From: Saccoglossus kowalevskii | Taxonomy: Eukaryota; Hemichordata; Enteropneusta; Harrimaniidae | DNA length: 12,010 nt | Reading direction: 5' to 3' | Assembly: GCF_000003605.2 (NCBI RefSeq) | Contig: NW_003156738.1 | Span: 175,547-187,556 of the forward strand | Shown: piece after piece, positions 1 through 7,310 of the stretch | Numbering within the stretch: position 1 is the first letter of the stretch | Layout of the letters: each line of letters opens with the position of its first letter | Position numbers and translations under genes: made by a program | The notes under the pieces: generated by a model | What the model was told of the DNA's origin: nothing | Databases searched by the model: none | What the model saw: the letters and a program-made list of their open reading frames with translations, nothing else

Positions 1-624
1 ATGAGAGTAACTGTCATATTTCCTAAATCATGACAAACTTATACCTGTATGAGAGTAACTGTCATATTTCCTAAATCATGACAAACTTATACCTGTATGA
101 GAGTAACTGTCATATTTCCTGAATCCTGGCAAACCTATACCTGTATGAGAGTAACTGTCATATTTCCTAAATCCTGGCAAACTTATACCTGTATGAGAGT
201 AACTGTCAAATTTCCTAAATCCTGGCAAGCCTATACCCGTATGAGAGTAACTGTCATATTTCCTGAATCCTGGCAAACCTATACCTGTATGAGAGTAACT
301 GTCATATTTCCTAGATCATGGCAAACCTATACCTGTATGAGAGTAACTGTCATATTTCCTAAATCATGGCAAACTTATACCTGTATGAGAGTAACTGTCA
401 TATTTCCTAAATCATGACAAACTTATACCTGTATGAGAGTAACTGTCATATTTCCTAAATCATGGCAAACTTATACCTGTATGAGAGTAACTGTCATATT
501 TCCTAAATCATGGCAAACTTATACCTGTATGAGAGTAACTGTCATATTTCCTAAATCCTGGCAAATTTATACTTGTATGAGAGAAACTGTAATATTTCCC
601 GTACCAGTGCAAACCTTCACACTA
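1..624. repeat. 48-bp minisatellite, about 13 copies, left end outside window
   Basis: Head-to-tail 48-bp units begin at 1, 49, 97, 145 and so on to 577. The unit opens ATGAGAGTAACTGTCATATT. Copies 1-12 differ by a few bases each; the last (577-624) is strongly diverged and marks the right edge. Because 48 is divisible by three, plus-strand copies read as a 16-residue peptide (MRVTVIFPKSWQTYTC) and the minus strand is also partly open. Copies 1, 2 and 9 carry TGA where the others have TGG, so the frame is closed three times. There is no splice or coding evidence. It most likely lies in the intron upstream of the first visible channel exon. Copy variants alternate (TCATGA, TCATGG, TCCTGG), as expected from unequal exchange. 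Confidence 0.95.
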
Positions 625-1019
625 TGTAAATACCTGTCATATTTCATATTTTTCAAAAATGTTGAAAATCATTGAATAATTTTGTTACTCATGCCATGTT
701 ATGTGAAATGACTGCCACCCATTCAATTGTATTTCACAACAAGAATGGCTCGGGTTGGGTTGAATTTTGGCAAAAATCAAATTAATTCCAAGGCTAACCC
801 TAACTTTGAAGCAGGACATTTCTGTCTGCGTGATCATGTTCTGTCTTTCATCGCACCACATAATGTCACGTAGTTACGCAGTTTAAACAATGTCACGTGA
901 ATGACACATCATGTCATATACTATTATTATATTACTCATATCATTACTCGTTATGAATATTATTGATTTATAAGTCTTTAGTGTTTTGTTGTTTAAAAAT
1001 CTTGTTTTTTTTATAATAG
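625..1019 (+). other. Intron 3' part upstream of first visible TRPC exon
   Basis: AT-rich sequence between the minisatellite and the first recognisable exon. It ends in a T-rich tract and an AG at 1018-1019, a good splice acceptor. Two similar motifs, AATGTCACGTA near 862 and AATGTCACGTGA near 889, include one E-box (CACGTG). No open frame resembling channel sequence was seen, so the exons for the ankyrin repeats must be to the left of the window. Confidence 0.6.
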
Positions 1020-1189
1020 TGGATGAAAGATGTGTGAGTAACAGTTTGCAACGCCTAAAGCATTATGCGGCTCTTTCCAGTCCTGCGTATATTTCCCTCA
1101 CGAAAAAAGATGTCATAGCAACAGCTTTTGATTTAAGATTGAAGATAGACAGAATGCGAATTCTGAGTGATTTTGAAGGCACGTTCAAG
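1020..1189 (+). CDS. TRPC exon a: start of TRP_2 domain
   Basis: Acceptor AG at 1018-1019 after a T-run; the first two bases complete a split codon, then the frame reads DERCVSNSLQRL...SSPAYISLTKKDVIATAF...FEGTFK. The SSPAYISL block and the helix after it match the TRP_2 (transient receptor ion channel II) domain, which links the ankyrin repeats to the linker helices. The donor is AAG|GTCAGT at 1190, phase 0. It joins directly to exon b so that FEGTFK runs into CEYEEL, the same continuity as in known TRPC proteins. Confidence 0.88.
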
Positions 1190-4100
1190 GTCAGTTTTAT
1201 ATTGTATACTTTTGTTGATAAAAGCAAACTATTTTACAATTGTCCTACGACAGATATTTGAGATACTATCAGGGGGAAATTCTTCTCCTCTGAGGTTCTC
1301 CACACATGCCAGGGGGAAATCTCGTCTGGTCTCTATATCACGTCCCCTGGAGGTACGGGATCGGGAAAGTCACTTAAACTTTACAGTCAAATAAGACACA
1401 CACAATGAAATACTTTTCAACTCTCGTCTTAGTCGGTCAGTCGAGCACTCTATAAGACACAGCGCCCTGGGGAAAAGGCTGACCCAAGACTCTCTCTAGA
1501 CTGTCTTAGACTGCGTCTCTCCTCATGTACTCTCCAAGACCAACTCAAACAACTGTATTCACTTTCAAAACCTTAACCAATTACAAAGCAGTATACAGAC
1601 TCTAGGGCGTAACCTTCAATCATACAGCCAATCATACTAAGTACTGAACACGTCATATCTTTTGATTAATCGTTCACTATATTAATAACTGTCAGAAGTA
1701 GTAGTCCGAATAGCGACGGTTATCTTGTAATTAGTTCCAAATCACTGAACCAAGTTCCGTCCAGAACCTCGAATGTGTCTAAACGATGACAGACATAACA
1801 CAGCCATTCGCTAGTAATCAACTAAATAAGTCGATCAACAGATACGTGTAAACAATTTCATCATAATACCAGCAATAACAAGATATGTCAGTCTCCATTA
1901 TAATTATTAATAACGAGTTGTATATTTATGTGGTTTCTGACAACAGTGCGAATATGAAGAATTGATAATGAAACTCGCAACATTCTCCAGTCAAATTCTC
2001 TCGTTTTGCAAAGACTCTCCAGAAGTAGATGTGCTATTAGAAGGGCCACGGCAAAAATGCACCAATCAAAACAATTGTTATAATTGTGGATATTACCCGA
2101 AACAACGTTGGAAGTTGCTACACAGTGCAGTAGATACTTATCAAAAAGAGGTAATTATGTTATTATTTATATATTGCCGTTCGTGCATTATTTATGTCAT
2201 ATTGTGAAGTGGAAATAACATACCTAATAATAAATCCCTAGAAAATAGAACACAAAATAAATGCATGACAACAAATGACGATCGGCAAGAACATAACAAC
2301 TGACACTACACTAAACACTACACTAAACACTACAATAAACACTACACTAAAACACTACACTAAACTACATAGTCAAATAATTTGGAAAAATATATATGTA
2401 CTCACTGTATACAAAAAGTGATTTCATGTGTTTCACAAAGAGTGAGCACTGTTCTACACGTGGCTCCTGCCATATTAATATTCTGTATGAAACTTGATGT
2501 CTACTTCAGCCAAATAACATTGATGCCATCTGAGATAATCTTTCATTGTATTCAACTACATACTAATCATTCTGCCAAAAAACATTTAGAATGTCAAGGA
2601 TGGTTGTTTTCTACGAAAGAAGACAATGTCTGTATAAAAAAGTATGCATATGTATTACAGGCCATGGCTTATTAAATAATCTATATATATATCCCATAGG
2701 AAAAAGTTGGATATTGTTGCACAGATGTGGATAATTAGATGACAGTACAATAATTAAAAACGTCTCTTTTGTCGCCATATAGTCTGGTCAGTCAAATCAA
2801 GGCACACATCTAAATTTGAAGCAGAGGGAACAAAATCTGCAGTCTTCTTAAAGCGCGATGGTCGTCGCGCAGCGCGTGTTCGAATTTCATGTAAATATAC
2901 AATGTATTTTACGCGCGTTGTATACGTCACTATAAGTCCCATATCGAACAAGACGCGGCACGACGACTGCCGCCCTTTAATTTCAATTCAACTGAATAAA
3001 TGATTGGAATTTAAGGCAGTCACTGTTAATGGAAAGCACATTGTCAATACTAGTACATATATATGAGGGAATTGGCTTTTTGGTACTTTTTGTTTTAGCT
3101 CATTTTTCTGACAAATCAGCTTCATATGATTTATATGTATAAGATTTAATCATTTCACTAATATTTCTTGTGACCCAATAAACTTATGGAATGTACCAGA
3201 CAATCTATGAATTTGTTTTTTTAACCTCAATAATAAGTAATTTCTGAATTAAGTTGTTATCCACGTTCACCGCTACCAATTTAGTGCTTTCAATTTCTCT
3301 TAATATTTTTAAAGTAAAGTTCGCCTCAACATTACTATTGCTATATTTGCCTTCTTTTCGCATACATTAACGGTGTATCTTATTTATTGTCCTTTACAGT
3401 TCGTATCTGAATATAAATGCCAAGAGGCCATATCAAATGAATGGATGAAAGGACAGCCGCATTGGAGTCGGAAATTTGGCTTTGGTTGGTCTGTTGTAAG
3501 ATTACTCATGGAGATACTTATATTCGGATTTCTCCAACCTTTCCTTGCAATGATCGCCATCGTGTGGCCATATAGCAGCATTGCTGAATACGTCTTTCTC
3601 CCAAGAACATCTTTCATGATGGAAGTCTTCTCTTTTCTCCTTTTCCTTGTTATCCACATCCAAAACAGTATGACTTTACTTCACTCAGGCACAAAAATTA
3701 ATTGGGCCTTTCAAGTTATTGACTTAGAGCATTTAATTACCACTACGTTGCCGATGACATACCACTTTCTGTGGGTGGTAGGTTCCTTTTTGAAAGAATA
3801 TAATGTAATCAGATATCGTGGTCTGAAACTGTACGGTGTATGGAGACTCACCTACCTAATTTGGCTCTTTATGCTCCTCGCATTTTACATCATGGTCGGC
3901 GTGGACATCATTGTTGTGCGTGACTTGTCAACACCCAGTATCCGCCCACTTGCGTGCTTTAGCATTACCTTAGGTGTCATGCAAGGAATGCGCATACTGG
4001 AGAACAACTGCTTTCTAGGGAAGATGCTGCTCTCCTTCCAGAAGATGGTTCCCGATGTTATACGTTTCTTCAGTGTATTCTTTCTTATGGCAACCTCTTT

Positions 4101-5673
4101 TGCCTTTGGCATGTTTCTATTATATGATAACTTACCTGGTGGACATGTGGCCTATAAAGGGTAAGCTGAACGATATACATTTCATTAAAGGTTGCGCAGT
4201 CCCGTAGCGGAAAAGTTCTTCTGGTAAATGATCACAATAGTCCCAAAAGATGGATTCAGATTTCATTCCAATAACCTCCTACACATGGATTGTTTCAAGA
4301 AAAATAATATGATTACCCTTTTCATGGTCCAGATATTTTGTACAAATTCATTTATCTTTGTATAACGCGTGCATCTTGATTTTTCAGGGTGAATGTTCCA
4401 GCAAAGCATTGTGGCGGGACGAATGTTCGTGCAGGTGACGTAAGAATCCGAGAATAAATTACACACAACGCACAAAAGTGATTTCTTTGCAATTATCTTT
4501 TTTACTTGCAGATTTAAAGATATGATAGCGAAACTATTCTGGGCACTATTCGGAGTACACGACGTCGCGTATCTGTCCATCACTGACTCTTACTCTCCAA
4601 ATACGTCATCAACCACGAATGGTTCATTGAACGGCCACTCCCCGCTCACGTACGATGAACTTTTGCCTCTCGAGCATTCAGGCATAGTCATGTACTCGAC
4701 TTACTGTGTCACGGTTATTCTAATCTTTTTAAACTTACTCATTGCCATGATGTCTGACACGTACTCGAGAGTTCAGGTAAACATAGCCAAGACAGAATTA
4801 TTATATTCAAGATTATAATCGGATTGATTGACTCCTGCTGCACGCGCACAGATTGGGTCGTACGTTTCAGGGGCGTGTACTATTATTCATCCGCGGTGAC
4901 GTCGCAGCGATCGTTCTGATCTGATTGGTCAAGTTCAGTTTCCAAATTTAAAAATTGTTTTATGTTTATAAATCGTGTTTTTTTCAAACAGCTTTTCTGA
5001 AACCACTGTACAACGCACGATAGTAAATTGTTCATATTATATTTGTACACTGTATATTTAACATTAATTATCTATCTCTTAGGAGGGAATCGACACTGAA
5101 TGGAAGTTTGTGCGCACGCGTCATTGGATGCATTATATTGATAGTGGAGTCAGATGGAATCTGTGTCCTCCCTATAATATCGTCGCCTGGCCATGGTTCG
5201 CTTTCCTTCATCACTGGACAAGGTGTCGATGTGGCAAACGGATACAGATTTCTGAACACCAGGTACAGTGACTTCATGAACAGTGGAGACAAATATAATT
5301 TGTATTTATTAAGAAAGCATAGTGTAATGAGTACTGAAGACTAATTATATAGTTATTGTTACAGGTGGAGACAACGTTTGTAAGACCCAGACTTACGTAT
5401 GAAAAGGTGATTGGAAATTAATTTATAATTTAAGATTTAATCGACATTTCGTATAATGAAACTAAAAATACTGTGTCAATTACGCGTTGTATGTACAAAT
5501 GATATTTATTCACACCTCCAATACTGTATTAATTTTGCTTACCCTCGATGTTTTTGTTCCAGCTGTTGAAACTACTTCTTTGTCGATACTTCCAGGCCCG
5601 CGACGAAAACGTATCATACCCGTCGACTAAGGATGCGAGTACTTCGACTGAAAGATTCAACATGTCGTTCTAA
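1020..5673 (+). CDS. TRPC: TRPC-type (canonical transient receptor potential) cation channel, 5' partial, eight exons
   Basis: Spliced from 1020-1189, 1947-2150, 3400-4160, 4388-4434, 4512-4776, 5083-5262, 5365-5406 and 5563-5673, giving about 590 residues. Seen in order: a TRP_2 domain (SSPAYISL), the EYEEL helix, YQKEFVSEYKCQE leading to the membrane elbow, S1-S5, a pore helix LFWALFG, S6 ending NLLIAMM, the TRP box EWKFVR, then PPYNI and the YEKLLKLLLCRYF helix. This order and these motifs are specific to the TRPC subfamily, whose members are plasma-membrane tetramers passing Ca2+ and Na+ downstream of phospholipase C. The ankyrin repeats are missing because the window starts too late. The protein ends 36 residues into the last exon, so it lacks the long C-terminal coiled-coil and calmodulin/IP3-receptor-binding tail of vertebrate TRPC proteins. 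All intron phases agree except around the small fourth exon. The subtype cannot be assigned. Confidence 0.9.
1190..1946 (+). other. TRPC intron with unclassified interspersed-repeat-like sequence
   Basis: The first 400 bases hold two copies of CAGGGGGAAAT (1270-1280 and 1310-1320) and a stretch richer in G and C than its surroundings up to about 1560, including CACTCTATAAGACAC. The texture suggests an old mobile-element fragment, but no terminal repeats, coding region or target duplication could be recognised. The rest is AT-rich. The intron ends with CTGACAACAG at 1946. Confidence 0.4.
1947..2150 (+). CDS. TRPC exon b: linker-helix region
   Basis: 68 codons, phase 0 at both ends: CEYEELIMKLATFS...SPEVDVLLEG, a cysteine-bearing insert, then KLLHSAVDTYQKE and donor GAG|GTAATT. 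EYEEL followed by an amphipathic helix and a VDVLL-type segment is the hallmark TRPC sequence after the TRP_2 domain. HSAVDTYQKE corresponds to the conserved helix ending in YxQKEF, whose F is supplied by the next exon. Between the two conserved parts lies KCTNQNNCYNC, giving Cys-x5-Cys-x2-Cys. Confidence 0.9.
2151..3399 (+). other. Largest TRPC intron (1.25 kb)
   Basis: Contains a short 12-bp tandem repeat (2304-2364), a long open frame without ATG (2382-2675) with no similarity to the channel, and a CpG-rich patch around 2850-2960 that stands out from the AT-rich background. The intron ends in TTGTCCTTTACAG at 3399, a strong acceptor. No further exon is required: exons b and c join in phase and conserved TRPC sequence runs across the junction. 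Confidence 0.7.
2304..2364. repeat. 12-bp tandem repeat, five copies
   Basis: Five consecutive units of CACTACACTAAA at 2304, 2316, 2328, 2340 and 2353. The third has CACTACAATAAA and the fourth carries one extra A. It is a simple intronic repeat, likely from slippage, with no sign of function. Confidence 0.9.
3400..4160 (+). CDS. TRPC exon c: membrane elbow and transmembrane segments S1-S5
   Basis: 253 codons plus two bases. It opens FVSEYKCQEAISNEWMKGQP-HWSRKF, the TRPC block before the membrane. Hydrophobic stretches, numbered within the exon, are the pre-S1 elbow at about 33-56, S1 at about 73-91, S2 about 114-139, S3 about 153-176, S4 about 187-207 and S5 about 222-244. The run MRILENNCFLGKMLLSFQKM between S4 and S5 matches the TRPC S4-S5 linker. 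S4 lacks a voltage-sensor arginine ladder, as expected for TRPC. The best donor is AAAGG|GTAAGC at 4161. A weak alternative donor, CAT|GTGGCC at 4147, would end the exon in phase 0. Confidence 0.92.
4388..4434 (+). CDS. TRPC exon d: small pore-turret exon, frame uncertain
   Basis: A 47-base exon between TTGATTTTCAG and GCAG|GTGACG. Read to agree with exon e it gives GECSSKALWRDECSC; read to agree with the strong donor of exon c it gives VNVPAKHCGGTNVRA. It lies between S5 and the pore helix, where TRPC4/5 proteins carry a cysteine pair that forms a disulfide, which mildly favours the first reading. The two frames differ by one base, so the exon cannot join both neighbours using only the strongest sites. 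Confidence 0.6.
4512..4776 (+). CDS. TRPC exon e: pore helix, selectivity filter and S6
   Basis: After the acceptor TTTACTTGCAG at 4511 the frame reads FKDMIAKLFWALFG, the pore helix and filter. A serine/threonine-rich loop follows, with two N-glycosylation sequons (NTS, NGS), then the S6 helix (SGIVMYSTYCVTVILIFL) ending NLLIAMMSDTYSRVQ. NLLIAMM is the conserved end of S6 in TRPC channels. The donor is CAG|GTAAAC, phase 0. A second acceptor 8 bases downstream (AAAG, exon from 4520) would restore phase with the alternative frame of exon d but loses the conserved phenylalanine. Confidence 0.92.
5083..5262 (+). CDS. TRPC exon f: TRP helix with TRP box
   Basis: 60 codons, phase 0 at both ends, after acceptor TATCTCTTAG. 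It reads EGIDTEWKFVRTRHWMHYID...CPPYNIV. EWKFVR is the TRP box (consensus EWKFAR), and the tryptophan spacing and the PPYNI block match the TRPC helix that runs under the channel and couples gating. The exon ends with a basic, cysteine-containing stretch (RCRCGKR) and donor CAG|GTACAG. Confidence 0.95.
5365..5406 (+). CDS. TRPC exon g: short linker exon
   Basis: 14 codons, phase 0 on both sides: VETTFVRPRLTYEK, between TTGTTACAG and AAG|GTGATT. It joins exon f to the final helix exon without a frame change. YEK starts the conserved C-terminal helix completed in the next exon. Confidence 0.8.
5563..5673 (+). CDS. TRPC exon h: last exon and stop
   Basis: After TTTTTGTTCCAG the frame reads LLKLLLCRYFQARDENVSYP and, 16 residues later, ends at TAA 5671-5673. 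YEKLLKLLLCRYF across the g/h junction resembles the TRPC helix with the (N/K)LVKRYV signature. Only about 25 low-complexity Ser/Thr-rich residues follow, so the tail is much shorter than in vertebrate TRPCs. A spliced form that skips this stop cannot be excluded. Confidence 0.85.
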   Translation: MLKLLLCRYFQARDENVSYPSTKDASTSTERFNMSF

Positions 5674-6240
5674 TAACGATGTAATATGGATGAGAACGTG
5701 TAATTTTTAATATTATTTTTTGATGACGCATGTATTATAATCTTTATAATGATAAAATATGTTTGGCAAAATAATGAAAAACTTATATTATAGTACTGGT
5801 GCATACGATAACAGTTGGTGCACGTGCGCTTTCTTGTTCAAGTTCATTTCCGTAGAAAAATACTATATTTGTTTGTGTTCTGGGAAACAATTATTTTAGT
5901 TTACGATTAATCATAATAATAATTGTTCAACAACATCTAATGTCAAACAACAACATTAAAAATGTTTTTTGCCGTCTATATATTGTGTAATATCTTTATT
6001 TATTTTTTACTTCACCGTTCCCGCTACTGTGGAACGCAGCAACGTCACGTGCCAAGCATAATGGTAAATACAACGTGTTTCGTGCGTCACCAACATTCCA
6101 TGCCACAATACCACTTTTTTATATTTTTCAACGCAAGATGGCAGAATCAGCTGAAATCCTGAATATTTAATCGAGTGTGGCCTGTTATCAAATATGCAGC
6201 ACGAACTGTGTTAAATTCATAATACTGCAACATTTGTTTA
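5674..6240 (+). other. Presumed TRPC 3' untranslated region and flank
   Basis: AT-rich, with no coding signal. A variant polyadenylation hexamer ATTAAA lies at 5955-5960 and is followed by a U-rich stretch (5964-6010), the best 3'-end candidate. No AATAAA was seen on the plus strand in this interval. Confidence 0.45.
5955..5960 (+). terminator. Candidate poly(A) signal ATTAAA for TRPC
   Basis: ATTAAA about 280 bases after the TRPC stop, with a T-rich downstream region (TTTTTTGCC, then TTTATTTATTTTTTAC). The common variant hexamer plus U-rich context fits a cleavage site, but such sequences are frequent by chance in AT-rich DNA. Confidence 0.3.
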
Positions 6241-7310
6241 AATTCTAGTATAATAGTTTAGTGTTGCAATTGTTGATCATTATCATTGGAATATAAAAAG
6301 TGGCATTGTAATATTAAATCAACTGTTGATCAACATCACAAATATGTAGCATGTGTTGTATTTTTAATCTGAGATTTATCATGAATCTAGTATTAGTGAT
6401 GTACCTCATTTTCTCAGGATTTTTAGCTGATGACGCCCTCTAGTGTTAAAAAAAGTGGTATTGCAATATTACCCGGTAAGTCAACTGTTTCCCATTACTA
6501 GTATCATAGACAGGTAGAACAGAATGCATGTTTATGATACTGTGTAAAGTAAACAAAAACGTTTAGTGATATAACTAGGCTTAGAATTTTTTGCTAATAA
6601 CGCTCTCGAGTATTGGAATCCTCGGGGGCGGACATCCGGGCATTTTCTACCGCCTGGCAACCCTCGCGGTGAAAACAAATACCAAAAACTCGCAGAAAAC
6701 GGTACTTTGCGATGGTTGTTGAGAGTCCTCTGAACAGTGTAACAAGATTAGCCCTACGTGTGTAACATATATGAATCTGGTTGTTCAGGATTACTTTTAA
6801 GTTGAGTTTGTGTTGTTTTCTCGAGTTTTCACCGGCTCCACCGTCGTTCCACAGCAGCGCGCACAAAGCCCATAGAAATACGTGGTACAGTGGTGCGCGT
6901 CTTAGCAACGTAGAACGTCCGTGACGTAGCTCCGCCCCCGAGGATAGGAAAAGTGCATTGTAATTGTATTCATTGATTTCCCGCTATCACAATGATGTGT
7001 TATATTCACGATTCCTTGGGATTTGTTACAATTCTAGTACATGCTTTGTCATGCAACTTAGTTACTCAAGATATTTTAGCTGATGACGTCAATTATCCCA
7101 AATATGTAGTCCATGTATGTTTAGCGATGCAAGTTCAGCTGATTGCGTCTCTAGTGTTGAAATATGGGAAATAGTTGTAGTACCGGTAAATCTACTGATG
7201 CCTAATCAGATATGTAACATGAAAGATGTTTTATGATTGTATTAGGAGATGTTTCATAACTCTTGTACATGCTTATTACTTTATTGCTAGATGGCAAAAC
7301 TCGTGATCTA
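6241..7310. repeat. Decayed interspersed/tandem repeat family
   Basis: Blocks recur in the same order. Block X (start AGCTGATGACGCCCTCTAGT) occurs at 6425-6450, 6592-6617 (18 of 26 matches), partly at 7078-7090, and at 7137-7162 (22 of 26). Block Y (AAGTGGTATTGCAATATTA) occurs at 6298-6316, 6453-6471 and 6951-6970. ACCCGGTAAGTCAACTG at 6471 resembles ACCGGTAAATCTACTG near 7181, and AAATATGTAGCATG near 6340 resembles AGATATGTAACATG near 7209. In the complete copy Y follows X by two bases. The units look like two or more diverged copies of one non-coding element, split by the inserted element at 6618-6946. The outer limits are approximate. Confidence 0.65.
6618..6946. mobile_element. MITE-like element with 15-bp terminal inverted repeats
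   Basis: A perfect inverted repeat bounds the element: ATCCTCGGGGGCGGA at 6618-6632 and its reverse complement at 6931-6945. A second, 10-bp inverted repeat lies inside (CGGTGAAAAC 6667-6676, GTTTTCACCG 6825-6834). GGA flanks both sides (6615-6617 and 6947-6949), a possible 3-bp target duplication. The interior is richer in G, C and CpG than its surroundings. The flanks are the X and Y blocks of a local repeat that are adjacent elsewhere, which supports insertion. There is no transposase; a minus-strand open frame across it lacks ATG and runs into the flank. The superfamily is not assignable. The outer GGGGCGG boxes could also bind Sp1-type factors, so a regulatory island is an alternative reading. 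Confidence 0.65.

Noticed and set aside
1-624. CRISPR array
   Set aside because: Repeats abut without spacers and the host is eukaryotic.
97-675. Open frames with a 16-residue repeated peptide (MRVTVIFPKSWQTYTC)
   Set aside because: They follow from a 48-bp tandem array; stops recur inside the array and there is no flanking coding sequence.
2382-2675. 97-residue cysteine-containing frame
   Set aside because: Starts at TTG, lies in an intron whose flanking exons already join in phase, and resembles no channel segment.
2860-2900. tRNA gene
   Set aside because: Only a B-box-like stretch is present; no A box or cloverleaf could be folded.
2754-2951. Minus-strand 65-residue basic frame
   Set aside because: Overlaps the CpG-rich patch, has no splice sites in phase and no recognisable domain.
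4177-4212. A 16-base microexon that would fix the TRPC frame conflict
   Set aside because: No pyrimidine tract before the AG and only a few tens of bases from the donor of exon c, too short for an intron.
6594-6908. Minus-strand 104-residue frame with a hydrophobic start
   Set aside because: Begins at TTG within the inverted-repeat element and runs through the element end into the flanking repeat.
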